Below are positions 1 through 8,388 of a DNA stretch of 64,000 bases, piece after piece. Under the pieces are notes generated by a model. The model was not told the origin of the DNA. It did no database searches and saw only the letters and a list, made by a program, of their open reading frames with translations. The position numbers were made by a program, and so were the translations under genes. The stretch is from PLOWO2-12-38-17 sp963709355 (lineage in GTDB: Bacteria; Planctomycetota; Brocadiia; Brocadiales; Brocadiaceae), in NCBI GenBank assembly GCA_963709355.1, contig CAVPVY010000005.1, forward strand, positions 1,922,001 through 1,986,000, written 5' to 3'. Position 1 is the stretch's first letter. Each line of letters opens with the position of its first letter.

Positions 1-1309
1 ACTGCTTTGTTAACAAATATTTGAGTTTGAGGTAATATGTGCGAACATTAATCTTCTGTTCAATGTCATTTGTATACTCACTATCAAGAACAGATTCCAA
101 ACCATTACTGCCGTCAAAATTATATTTATAAAGCGAATAGTTAGTGCCTACGCCAGCGTCAAACTTGCCTATTTTTTTATCATAGTCAACGCTTATATCT
201 GTGCTTTGGTCAACGCCAGAGGCATCCCAGTATTCTATCATGAAAGCAATCTTGGAATCCTGCAATAGAACATTATTAAAATTAACCGCTAAGAATGCCC
301 TTTTATAATCAAGGTTAAATGTGTTTTTGTTGCCTTCGTCAAGCACATTCCTGTAATCCATACCGCTTGATATTCCGAACTTTTCACCAATACCTTTATA
401 TCCTGTAAGGCTAATAAGGTCAAAGGGTTCAAAAGTACCAAGGATTTGATAAAAAGGTGAAATGTTGTTACTCTGTTCGGCTAGCGAATTAAGAAATCTA
501 AAATAAGACACCTGCACGCTGGCATCCCAGGCAATCTTATCCCAGGATAATTTCACAAGAAAATCTTTAGGCCGGGCGTTTAAAAAGGTGTATCTACCGG
601 ACAAATTTAAATCTTCATAAATCTTTTGCCACAGACTTAAGCCTACCTCATCATCTATATAAGCATCATCTATAATACGAATGTAATCAAGATTTGCAGT
701 AGTATCAATAAAAGGACGTACAGATACCCCGCTTCCTGTTACTGTATCAAAGTAAGTACTGCTATATTGCGATGCCCTCAAACCTCCAAACACATAAGTA
801 TCCGCCGGTCCCAATTGCTGTTCATATTTTGCACCATCAAATAAAATGGTCTCTACAGAATATTGATACTGACGCCCAACACGAAGATTAGATTTATCAA
901 CAACCGGGTTTTTTATGTCTGCATATAAATAATACAACCGCCCATTGACACTACTGTCGTAACTATCTAAGATATCCCTGAATGCCCCGTCCTGACTTTC
1001 ATGCCCGTCAATGTCTTCTGATAATCTTACAGAACCGGCAATAGTAACTTTATTTCCAAGAAACTCCTTAGTCCTGAAACGGATGTATTCGTACATATCA
1101 TGGTCGTCCTCATCTTCCGCCCAACGCCCCTCATACTGCGTTCTGAAACTACCAGAAACGAAATTACTATAAGTAAAACCTCCCGCTTCTGTCAAACCTG
1201 TTATTGTAGTGGCAACATCTTCTGCCTGCGCAAAAAGGGAGGAAGAAAGAAAAATGACAAACGAGACTAAAATAATTAATTTTTTCACGGAATCAAGATT
1301 AAAATGCAT
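1..1309 (-). CDS. Outer-membrane beta-barrel protein, C-terminus cut by window edge
   Basis: The reverse strand is open from an ATG at 1309 to the left edge, giving at least 436 residues with no stop. Residues 8-30 form a signal peptide (VKKLIILVSFVIFLSSSLFA followed by QAED). The mature part has alternating polar/aromatic strands and short D/N-rich turns, typical of a porin-like barrel. No cysteine motif is visible. A GTG at 1288 is an alternative start that puts the two lysines right at the signal peptide N-terminus; neither start has a clear Shine-Dalgarno. The putative haem protein upstream (1360-1971) has the same orientation and lies only 50 bases away, so the two are probably co-transcribed. 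I do not recognise the precise family; the missing C-terminus prevents checking the terminal aromatic residue of a Bam signal. Confidence 0.65.
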   Translation of the reverse strand, partial: MHFNLDSVKKLIILVSFVIFLSSSLFAQAEDVATTITGLTEAGGFTYSNFVSGSFRTQYEGRWAEDEDDHDMYEYIRFRTKEFLGNKVTIAGSVRLSEDIDGHESQDGAFRDILDSYDSSVNGRLYYLYADIKNPVVDKSNLRVGRQYQYSVETILFDGAKYEQQLGPADTYVFGGLRASQYSSTYFDTVTGSGVSVRPFIDTTANLDYIRIIDDAYIDDEVGLSLWQKIYEDLNLSGRYTFLNARPKDFLVKLSWDKIAWDASVQVSYFRFLNSLAEQSNNISPFYQILGTFEPFDLISLTGYKGIGEKFGISSGMDYRNVLDEGNKNTFNLDYKRAFLAVNFNNVLLQDSKIAFMIEYWDASGVDQSTDISVDYDKKIGKFDAGVGTNYSLYKYNFDGSNGLESVLDSEYTNDIEQKINVRTYYLKLKYLLTKQ

Positions 1310-1359
1310 AAACAAAGTACAAACAATATATATATTTAGGAATTGTTTACCAAAAACAA

Positions 1360-1971
1360 TTATTCTTCTCCCTGTTTCATGCTTGCAGTAGATGTGGCAT
1401 TGATTTCTAATGTTGTTATATAAATATGGTCGCCTGACCGACTGCCGTCACCATTTGCATCGTTTCCAGCAGCGTAAAATGTTACTACACCTGAGGCATC
1501 AGCTGGTGCTTTCCATTTTACCTTCCATCTCTTTCTCTGATTCCCAACAGCTGTATGTTCTATATATTTATTTTTATCTTCTTCGTCAAGCCCGCGGAAG
1601 TCATTAGGCGGAATAACCTGAGTTGTATTTCCTATACTTTTGAACTTTCCAACCCTGTTGTTATTAGAATCAAGTGCCGTCATTTCAAAACCGTGCAAAG
1701 ATCCAATGTCGTCTTTAAATGAGATTTTTAATTTAACTTTCTCACCTGGTACGTAAAAAGACGGTCCTGCTATTGAAAATTTAGCGTCCCCTGAATTGAG
1801 GATGAAAGAACTGTGACACCCTGAATCCCTGCATGTCCCGTCGTCATTAGGCGCACCCGTTCGATATGCAGGGGGTCCGCTAGACCACGCAAACGCACTA
1901 CTCACCAATAAGCCGCCGATAATAACCGTACCAGACAAAAGGCAAGACCCAAATTTAATTATATACTTCAC
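1360..1971 (-). CDS. Secreted Reeler/choice-of-anchor-V-like protein with a CX3CH motif
   Basis: This 203-residue protein begins with a signal peptide (about residues 1-28, ending SAFAWS). The GTG start at 1971 is supported by AAGGAG about eight bases upstream. Just after the signal peptide is TGAPNDDGTCRDSGCHSSF, which matches the Gly-Ala-Pro...Cys...CysHis head of choice-of-anchor-V/Reeler-like domains. The remainder is a beta-sandwich-like domain with an acidic, glycine-rich end (AGNDANGDGSRSGDHIY). The cysteines are spaced C-x3-C-H rather than the usual C-x2-C-H, so covalent haem attachment is possible but not shown. It precedes the outer-membrane barrel gene in the same orientation, suggesting a joint envelope role, perhaps in electron transfer (inference). 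Confidence 0.6.
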   Translation of the reverse strand: MKYIIKFGSCLLSGTVIIGGLLVSSAFAWSSGPPAYRTGAPNDDGTCRDSGCHSSFILNSGDAKFSIAGPSFYVPGEKVKLKISFKDDIGSLHGFEMTALDSNNNRVGKFKSIGNTTQVIPPNDFRGLDEEDKNKYIEHTAVGNQRKRWKVKWKAPADASGVVTFYAAGNDANGDGSRSGDHIYITTLEINATSTASMKQGEE

Positions 1972-2148
1972 AGACAGCTCTCCTTTGTCTCAAGTTTTTA
2001 TAAAAACATGCGGCAAATGCCGATAAATCTACAGGAAACATTGAGGGTTTTCAATAAAATAATCTTCAGAAACAGACTATTTTTACACCATAAAGTAGTA
2101 ATTTTTATAAACTCTGTTATAATATTCATGAAAGATACGGAGGAATAT

Positions 2149-2994
2149 ATGAAGCTCGGTAAGTTTGAAATCTATCCTGTAACCGATGGCTGCTTTCATT
2201 TAGACGGTGGGACGGTGTTTGGTATTGTACCTCGGGTATTATGGGAAAAGATATATCCCCCTGATGAAAAAAACAGAATACAACTCTCATTGCACTGCCC
2301 GCTGATTATAACAAAAAAATACAATATCCTGATTGATACAGGAATAGGGGCAAAACACGATGAAAAGTTCTGCCAGATTTACGGCGTCAGCAAGAAAAAC
2401 AACTTGTTTGAATCATTGAGCCGATTCAATTATCAGCCTAAAAATATTGATATTGTTATTAACACACATCTTCACCTTGACCATGCAGGAGGAAATACAA
2501 CCTTTAATGAAAATGGGGAAATCGTCCCCGCATTTCCAAAGGCAACATACTTTATTCAAGAAGGAGAGCTGGAGATTGCTTTGCATCCTAACGAAAGAAC
2601 AAGGGGAAGCTATATTAAAGAAGATTTTTTGCCGGTATGCAACACAAAGTCGCTCTGTTTAATAAAAGAAGAAACGATAGAAATCGAGAAGGGTATTACC
2701 TTGATTAGAATCAGTGGACATACACGCTATCATCAATGTGTAAAAATCGAGTCTGAAGGTCAAATTGCATTCTTCCTTGCTGACTTAATACCAACGACTG
2801 CGCACATACCATATCCGTATATTACTGGTTACGACCTTACACCATTAGAAACACTTGAAAACAAGAAAAAGACACTTAAACAGGCATTTGAAGAAGACTG
2901 GCTACTAATATTTCAACATGATCCAAAGATTAAAATGGGTTATCTAAAAAAATTGGATGAACGTTTTGAAATAGACGAAGTAAAGATATACTAG
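2149..2994 (+). CDS. Metallo-beta-lactamase-fold hydrolase
   Basis: The protein of about 281 residues carries the metal-binding signature THLHLDHAGG (HxHxDH), a later SGHTRYHQ histidine and an FLADLIP aspartate, followed by a C-terminal FQHDPKI histidine. This is the order of zinc ligands in the YtnP/AHL-lactonase-like branch of the superfamily. The open frame begins at 2008, but an ATG at 2149 is preceded at five bases by GGAGG, and family proteins begin near KLGKFEIYPVTDG, so I use 2149. A TATAAT hexamer at 2118-2123 may be the -10 box. No signal peptide is seen, so the enzyme is probably cytoplasmic. The substrate cannot be told; quorum-signal lactones are only one possibility. Confidence 0.8.
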   Translation: MKLGKFEIYPVTDGCFHLDGGTVFGIVPRVLWEKIYPPDEKNRIQLSLHCPLIITKKYNILIDTGIGAKHDEKFCQIYGVSKKNNLFESLSRFNYQPKNIDIVINTHLHLDHAGGNTTFNENGEIVPAFPKATYFIQEGELEIALHPNERTRGSYIKEDFLPVCNTKSLCLIKEETIEIEKGITLIRISGHTRYHQCVKIESEGQIAFFLADLIPTTAHIPYPYITGYDLTPLETLENKKKTLKQAFEEDWLLIFQHDPKIKMGYLKKLDERFEIDEVKIY

Positions 2995-3216
2995 ACTTAT
3001 ACATATTGTTAATATTCACCACAGAAGACCCAAAGGAACTAAACACTTGACTATCTAATAATACCGAATTGAAAATTCAATATGAGTATATATTAAAACT
3101 AATAAAACTTTATTCATCACTGTCCTGTTCAAAATTAAGATTATTATTTTTTAAAAGATTTCCCAGTATATTCTATGGTAAGATCTTTTCACAACTTTAT
3201 TCAGTAAGGAGTAGAT

Positions 3217-3918
3217 ATGTTCAACATTTTAAGTATTACAGGAGTCTTTGATAACTATATTGCAAAGCTTTTAATTGCAGCCATTCTTGGCGGCTTTATT
3301 GGATGGGAAAGGGAACGACGTGGACGTCCGGCTGGACTACGCACACATATACTCTTATGCGTTGGCGTAACCCTGATGATGCTGGTTTCAGAACATATTT
3401 TTGAAAAATACAAGAGCCTTGCAGCCGATTCTATTATAAGGGTTGACCCTGCAAGAATCGCCGCCCAAGTTGTTACAGGTATTGGTTTTCTCGGTGCAGG
3501 AACAATTATCAGGTTTGGAACTACTGTAAGAGGTTTAACAACCGCTGCATCTTTATGGGTAGTAGCAGGCATTGGTCTGGCTGTGGGCAGCGGTTACTAC
3601 ATTCCGGCAATTACCACAACAATTCTTACTCTCTTTGCATTACTCCTTGTACCTATTTTTGAGCGTGATATTAAACGAGATAAATATAAAACACTCAAGC
3701 TGTGCATTTCAGGCTCAGAACCAGACTTGGAGAATATTACGGAAATATTAAGAAGAAACTTTATGGAATTACAACATTATGAGTTTGAGAAAGACCTTGT
3801 TAAAAATGAAATTGAATTTAGTATTAATATCAGATACAAAGATGAGGGAATGGTTACAAAAGTCTCAAATGAATTTGCAAAAACAATTAAAGAAATCAGA
3901 AAACTTGGCTGGGCCTGA
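3217..3918 (+). CDS. MgtC/SapB family membrane protein
   Basis: The start at 3217 is preceded by AAGGAG. The first 150 residues hold four to five hydrophobic segments with the MgtC/SapB hallmarks: GGFIGWERERRGRPAGLRTH near residue 27, then GIGFLGAGTI and VRGLTTAASLWVVAGIGLAV. The C-terminal 80 residues form a soluble regulatory-looking domain (about residues 155-233), as in longer MgtC homologues. Family members sit in the inner membrane and are linked to magnesium limitation and F-type ATPase control in some pathogens; the role here is unknown. It stands alone between the hydrolase and the TPR lipoprotein. Confidence 0.85.
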   Translation: MFNILSITGVFDNYIAKLLIAAILGGFIGWERERRGRPAGLRTHILLCVGVTLMMLVSEHIFEKYKSLAADSIIRVDPARIAAQVVTGIGFLGAGTIIRFGTTVRGLTTAASLWVVAGIGLAVGSGYYIPAITTTILTLFALLLVPIFERDIKRDKYKTLKLCISGSEPDLENITEILRRNFMELQHYEFEKDLVKNEIEFSINIRYKDEGMVTKVSNEFAKTIKEIRKLGWA

Positions 3919-3952
3919 TTCTTAATTATCTAACTATCTATCAAATAAACAT

Positions 3953-3981
3953 TTGACAATATTTAACCTATTTGATATATT
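3953..3981 (+). promoter_or_regulatory. Sigma70-type promoter for the TPR lipoprotein
   Basis: TTGACA at 3953-3958 and TATATT at 3976-3981 are separated by exactly 17 bases. The pair lies about 70 bases before the start at 4053. It is one of the best promoter matches I noticed. Confidence 0.6.
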
Positions 3982-4001
3982 CCCTCGAAAACTGGATTTG
4001 C

Positions 4002-4025
4002 CAGTAATATCATCAGTAATATCAT
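4002..4025 (+). repeat. Two perfect 12-base tandem repeats in a leader
   Basis: CAGTAATATCAT occurs twice back to back between the promoter and the TPR lipoprotein start. It could be a tandem duplication or a paired operator in the untranslated leader; nothing else marks its role. Confidence 0.5.
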
Positions 4026-4052
4026 AGTGTAGTCTTAATGGGAGACTCGGTA

Positions 4053-5309
4053 ATGACAAAGAATCTGGTATCACCATTTAAAGCACTGATGTTAATGGCA
4101 GTATTGGCTTCTATTGGAACGTATGGTTGTTCTAAAATTGATATGCCTAATGAGATTATAAGCGCATATCAAAAAGCTATTAAAATCAATCCAGAACTTG
4201 CCGAAGCACATTATAATCTCGGAATTGCATATAGCAACCACGTGATGCCAGACGAAGCAATTACAGAACTCAAGAAAGCTATTGAGATTAATAAGAATTA
4301 TAAAGAAGCCTTGTTCCATCTGGGGATGCTATACAATGAAAAAGGTCTTCTTGAATATGCCATTACTAATATAAAATCTGCATTAATTGTTGACCCCTAT
4401 TATGAGCCGGCGCGTAGTAATCTGGGTGACATATACAGGATAACCGGGAATTTCAACGACGCTATCTCTGAATACAAAAAAACTTTGGAGATCAATCCAA
4501 AAAATGCTGTCATACAATATAATCTGGGACTTGCATACATTGGAGCGAAAGATACAGACCTTGCAGTTCATTCTTTCAAGAAAGCAATTGAAATTAACCC
4601 AAACTACACGGAGGCACACTTCAGTCTTGGTCAATTATATTTGGTCAAAAAGCTGCTTGACGATGCCCTTAATGAATTCAAGATTGCCACTACTATTAAC
4701 CCACATCATGCATCTGCATTTCACCACCTTGGCTTGGTACATTATGAAAAAGGTGAAGCCCGTAATGCTATAACTGCCTATAGAAAAGCAATTGAAATAG
4801 ACTGTACAAACCCACGTGTACATTATGACCTTGGAGTTGTCTATGCAGACGAAAAATTGTTTGATGACGCTATTGATGAATTTAATACAGTTATAAAACT
4901 TGAGCCAAAAAACGCCGAAGCACATTATAGACTTGGTAAGGCACGCGCTGACAAACAGATACTTACAAAAGCTATCGTCTCAGTTCAAAAGGCAGCAGCG
5001 GCTCATTATAACATCCAGAACCCATTTTCAGATAAAAGGGCTCTCGACAATGCAATTATATCATTACAAAAAGCTATTGAGGTTAATCCATATGATCCAG
5101 ATGTCTACTTCGACCTTGGTAGCGCATATTCACAGAGCAAAATCTTGGATGAAGCTGCTGGCGCGCTAGAAGCGGCTGTTAGAATTGATCCAAACTTTGC
5201 AAAGGCACATTATGGATTAAGTATCATTTATGAACGAAAGGGCATGAAAGAAGAAGCGCATAGAGAGTTTCTGGAATATCAGAAATTAAAAGGCGAATAT
5301 AAGAATTAA
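4053..5309 (+). CDS. TPR-repeat lipoprotein
   Basis: The product is a chain of about eleven 34-residue tetratricopeptide repeats with the usual AHYNLGIAY...AIxxxKKAIEINP pattern, behind a lipoprotein signal peptide ending in the lipobox IGTYGC (about residue 26). The first ATG at 4038 overlaps a GGGAG Shine-Dalgarno at 4040-4044 that is correctly spaced for the ATG at 4053, so I use the latter. Near residue 315 the repeat register is interrupted by an irregular stretch (AAAAHYNIQNPFSDKRALDN), probably a degenerate repeat. Proteins of this kind are membrane-anchored scaffolds; the partner is unknown. It is a single-gene unit with its own promoter and terminator. Confidence 0.85.
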   Translation: MTKNLVSPFKALMLMAVLASIGTYGCSKIDMPNEIISAYQKAIKINPELAEAHYNLGIAYSNHVMPDEAITELKKAIEINKNYKEALFHLGMLYNEKGLLEYAITNIKSALIVDPYYEPARSNLGDIYRITGNFNDAISEYKKTLEINPKNAVIQYNLGLAYIGAKDTDLAVHSFKKAIEINPNYTEAHFSLGQLYLVKKLLDDALNEFKIATTINPHHASAFHHLGLVHYEKGEARNAITAYRKAIEIDCTNPRVHYDLGVVYADEKLFDDAIDEFNTVIKLEPKNAEAHYRLGKARADKQILTKAIVSVQKAAAAHYNIQNPFSDKRALDNAIISLQKAIEVNPYDPDVYFDLGSAYSQSKILDEAAGALEAAVRIDPNFAKAHYGLSIIYERKGMKEEAHREFLEYQKLKGEYKN

Positions 5310-5373
5310 GGTACAACAAATATACTAAAAGTTTTATTTTGGAATCCAAATAAAAATTCTTCATATTAATTAC

Positions 5374-5400
5374 AAAAAGAGGGTTTAAACCCTCTTTTTT
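5374..5400 (+). terminator. Rho-independent terminator
   Basis: AGAGGGTTT/AAACCCTCT forms a perfect stem (5378-5395) flanked by A5 on the left and T6 on the right, 65 bases after the TPR lipoprotein stop. The A and T tracts would allow it to work in both directions. Confidence 0.85.
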
Positions 5401-5429
5401 ATTTATAGACTGACAAATAATTAAAATTC

Positions 5430-6947
5430 ATGCAAGATAAAATATACGCATATCTCAAATCACAAAAATCCGGCGCCACCAGCGATGAGCTTGTTCAACA
5501 GGTATTAAAAATAAAAGGGGCATCGCCGTGTATCTCTGAAAAACTTATAAGAACGGCATTAGCTGGAGATCGCCGATTTACCCTGGATGAGCATTACTAC
5601 TGGAAGGCTGTTGAGAAATGCACCACGCCACTTACTGAAGCAAAATTTGTTCTATTAAGTTTTTTAAATGTTGACACCGTCAAAAGGGAAAAAACAATTA
5701 TAGAAATAAGTGCACAAAAATTAGCAGGCAACACAATTACTGAACGGTTTCATGTCATTATAAACCCTAACTCACTAGTTTTACCTGCAAGCAACATAAC
5801 AGCAGACCTTCTTCAAGAAATCAAAAAAGGGATTTCTGAAGATATAGCCACACGCACACTTTCATCATTCCTCGAAGATGCTACAATTGTTGGTTATGAT
5901 ATACAATCCTGCGTAAATCAACTTAACCTGACTTTAGACAAATTTGATGAGACTATTGAGAATCCATACCTATGCTTGAGGCTTTTGACTGAAAGATGCA
6001 TCCCGGAACTCCATACAAAATCGCTGCATGACATAGCCGCCTTTTTAAAAATCTCAGTAACAGATATACAGCGGACAGAAAACGAGGTTAATATAATATC
6101 GGAAATATTCCATAGATTTCTTGAATTATTGAACGAAAAGAGTATCAATACCATTGAAGAAGCCCTCGAATTCCAGTGTCCGTACGTTGACTACGTAGAC
6201 TTCAGCACATATACATTTGATAAGTATTTCTTGTGGGCAATTCCACAGAAACCTGGTATTTATAAAATGAAGAATAAACACGGCGAAATAATATATGTGG
6301 GTAAAGCAAAAAACCTGAAGGCAAGGATAAATTCTTATTTCTGGAACAACAGAGAGCGTTTACAAAAAATTACATATTTGCTGCGTAATATTTATTCAAT
6401 TGAGTACGAAGAAACTGGGTCTGAGCTTGCTGCCCTATTAACAGAGTTCAGGCTAATAAAACAACTTCATCCGCGATTAAACCAACAGCTTGAGGTCCAT
6501 GAACGCTCAGCAAGATACAGAAATCTTAAAAATTTTATAATAATACTGCCATCCCCGCTGGAGAAATGTATAGAGTTATTTTTTGTACATGAGACGCTCC
6601 CTTTGCAACGATATGAAATACTGATTGACACCGTTAATTTTTCAGATGTAGAAAATATCATAGGTAATAAATATTTTAATTCAAATATCTATAATAAATT
6701 AGACAGAAAAATCAATAAAAAGCCCGCAGGGTTTGAAGATGCAGAGGAAGGCACACATCTTGACATCCTCTCTGAGATTGAAATGGGCGAAATAGACCTT
6801 GTTTTGAGCTGGGTGGACAGGAACAAAGATTATATAAACTATATCAATGTAGATACAGCTGGTAATAAAGAAGATTGTTTGAAACGCTTAAAAGATTATA
6901 TAAAAGATGAAGAAACTCTCAAAAGAAAGCATTTCCGACCTATATAA
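5430..6947 (+). CDS. Degenerate DnaQ-like exonuclease fused to a UvrC-type GIY-YIG nuclease
   Basis: The 505 residues fall into three parts. Residues 1-62 look like a small winged-helix/HARE-HTH-type domain. Residues 70-235 follow a DnaQ-like exonuclease layout (FVLLSFLNVDT, then VGYDIQSCVNQL, then TKSLHDIAAFLKI), but the catalytic Asp/Glu of motif I, the motif II Asp and the motif III His/Asp pair are not present. Residues 275-350 form a GIY-YIG domain with GIY at 276-278, YVG at 289-291, Arg299 and the catalytic Glu339 (LTEFRLIKQLHPRLN), close to UvrC/Cho. The last 150 residues are unrecognised. Exonuclease plus GIY-YIG fusions are known in bacteria; here only the GIY-YIG half looks active. 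It ends two bases from the convergent cupredoxin gene. Confidence 0.75.
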   Translation: MQDKIYAYLKSQKSGATSDELVQQVLKIKGASPCISEKLIRTALAGDRRFTLDEHYYWKAVEKCTTPLTEAKFVLLSFLNVDTVKREKTIIEISAQKLAGNTITERFHVIINPNSLVLPASNITADLLQEIKKGISEDIATRTLSSFLEDATIVGYDIQSCVNQLNLTLDKFDETIENPYLCLRLLTERCIPELHTKSLHDIAAFLKISVTDIQRTENEVNIISEIFHRFLELLNEKSINTIEEALEFQCPYVDYVDFSTYTFDKYFLWAIPQKPGIYKMKNKHGEIIYVGKAKNLKARINSYFWNNRERLQKITYLLRNIYSIEYEETGSELAALLTEFRLIKQLHPRLNQQLEVHERSARYRNLKNFIIILPSPLEKCIELFFVHETLPLQRYEILIDTVNFSDVENIIGNKYFNSNIYNKLDRKINKKPAGFEDAEEGTHLDILSEIEMGEIDLVLSWVDRNKDYINYINVDTAGNKEDCLKRLKDYIKDEETLKRKHFRPI

Positions 6948-6949
6948 AA

Positions 6950-7582
6950 TCATTTCAATTCAAATTCTACTGTATTTTGTGCCCCTGCCTTAACTTCTAC
7001 TTGTTTGTCCACTGCCTTACGTCTTTCATTCCATAATTTTACTGTATATTTTCCTTCTGGTAAGCCATGAATGGAAAAACGCCCTTCATTATCCAAACGT
7101 GAATAGAAAGGATTTTGCAAAATCAGAATATAAGCCAGCATATCAACATGCACATTACAGCGGAAAGAGGCTACCCCCAATTTATTAAACGTGTACGACC
7201 TTGCTTCGCCCTTAAGCCATGTACCCAAATTCACATTATCCGCCACCGCATCAGGCGAATAGATGTTGTGCAATACCGGGTCGCTATTAAGAAAATCAAC
7301 GGTAGTCCCCTTTATCAGTGGTAATACATGCGGTATAAATGCCATATTTTTCTGATCCATGACTGCGTGTTCCTTCGGTGGTTCAAATGTCCCTTGTACA
7401 TTTTCAATGTAAACAAGGCTATCCCTCAGATACTTTGCCTTTTTTGCCTTAACAACACCAGTAATAGTGCCCGGCTCTCCTTCACCCGCATGGGTACTAT
7501 AGGTAAAATTAAAAACCACCATGATTGCAAAAGCAAGTAATGTTACTTTACTCTTAAACATCTGCCTGTTGTGCATAAACAT
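6950..7582 (-). CDS. Periplasmic cupredoxin with C-terminal carboxypeptidase-regulatory-like domain
   Basis: A signal peptide (MFKSKVTLLAFAIMVVFNFT...STHA) leads into a plastocyanin/azurin-like domain. Type-1 copper ligands are visible: His in DPVLHNIYS, then Cys, His and Met in FRCNVHVDM. After it, a short beta-sandwich of the carboxypeptidase-regulatory type follows (NEGRFSIHGLPEGKYTVKLW), as in MauL-like methylamine-utilisation cupredoxins. The start is uncertain: ATG at 7582, ATG at 7561 and GTG at 7597 are all possible, with AAAGG directly before the GTG. The protein probably shuttles electrons in the periplasm or binds copper there; no partner enzyme is adjacent. Confidence 0.8.
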   Translation of the reverse strand: MFMHNRQMFKSKVTLLAFAIMVVFNFTYSTHAGEGEPGTITGVVKAKKAKYLRDSLVYIENVQGTFEPPKEHAVMDQKNMAFIPHVLPLIKGTTVDFLNSDPVLHNIYSPDAVADNVNLGTWLKGEARSYTFNKLGVASFRCNVHVDMLAYILILQNPFYSRLDNEGRFSIHGLPEGKYTVKLWNERRKAVDKQVEVKAGAQNTVEFELK

Positions 7583-7962
7583 TTTTAATAAAATCACCCT
7601 TTCATAAAATTTTTAAATGGTCATCAAATATTCAACACAAACAAATATCAAAATAATTGACTGCGTCTATAAAAAGACTAAATATTATAAATAAAATTAT
7701 AACTTGATGGTTTAAACAACATAAACTATAAGGTTTTTTTACCTGTTTTGATGTTTTTTGGTATTTTTAAGCTTACCTTGATAATGCAAGGCTTTCAAGC
7801 GAATTTAATTCTTTTCTCTTTTAGTCTGTTTTGATATATTATAGTTGTCAGGTTCGACAAAAGTACGACACAAATCTGACACCCCCGGGGGGGAATTTTT
7901 TGGGATATACCATGCTATATATAAGACACATTCTTGGACGCAACATATTTTTTAGGAAATGA

Positions 7963-8217
7963 CCTTTCACATTTCAGGGAAATGTTTTATTTCTGATTGG
8001 CGAGATTTCCCGTGAATTACCAAAAAATCAATACAAATGTCTCAATGTTGAGTCTCCTCATCGTGAGGAGACTCAAACCAAAACGGCGGTTCTTAAAAAT
8101 GCCGGCATAAGACATTCAGAGCGTTATGAGGCTATAGCTTCCCTATCCGTTAAAACAGCGAACGTTGAGTATAGCAATAATCACATAAGGTTTGAATTAT
8201 GTCATTATTTCTGGTAG
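7963..8217 (+). pseudogene. Fragment of a mobile-element-type protein
   Basis: Between 7963 and 8217 one plus-strand frame stays open but has no ATG start. It reads IGEISRELPKNQ, then TKTAVLKNAGIRHSERYEAI, then ends at TAG. The GEISRE...LKxAGIxxxxxxRYExIAS arrangement resembles the C-terminal part of proteins common on phages and integrated elements. I read it as the tail of a truncated gene. It sits in a 790-base intergenic region that otherwise holds only AT-rich sequence and the RNA structure described separately. Confidence 0.35.
8048..8076. repeat. Perfect 13-base-pair palindrome inside the fragment
   Basis: TTGAGTCTCCTCA and its exact reverse complement are separated by TCG. There is no T-tract on either side, so it is not a typical terminator. 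It could be a protein binding site or a by-product of the decayed coding sequence around it. Confidence 0.6.
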
Positions 8218-8242
8218 TATATGAATAGAATTAAACTGTAAT

Positions 8243-8347
8243 GGTCATGTCATTATGGAAATTGATATTATGGGTGCAGATATGCGCTCATACATAAAGC
8301 TTGGCTATGGAAGACATGACCTTCTGTAGCTAGCCTTTTTTGTTTTT
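8243..8347 (+). ncRNA. Candidate structured leader RNA ending in a terminator
   Basis: GGTCATGTC (8243-8251) pairs perfectly with GACATGACC (8313-8321). Inside this stem lies a nine-pair hairpin with two G-U pairs, ATGGGTGCA/TGCGCTCAT around a GATA loop (8270-8291). A competing stem GGCTA (8303-8307)/TAGCC (8331-8335) is followed directly by T6-G-T5. The outer stem and the terminator stem interlock, so they may exclude each other, which is the layout of a riboswitch or attenuator. It lies 40 bases before the gene at 8389. I could not match it to a known riboswitch class. Confidence 0.4.
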
Positions 8348-8388
8348 AAAAGAAGTAAAACTTGTGATTTTTATAAGGGGGTTGAAAA

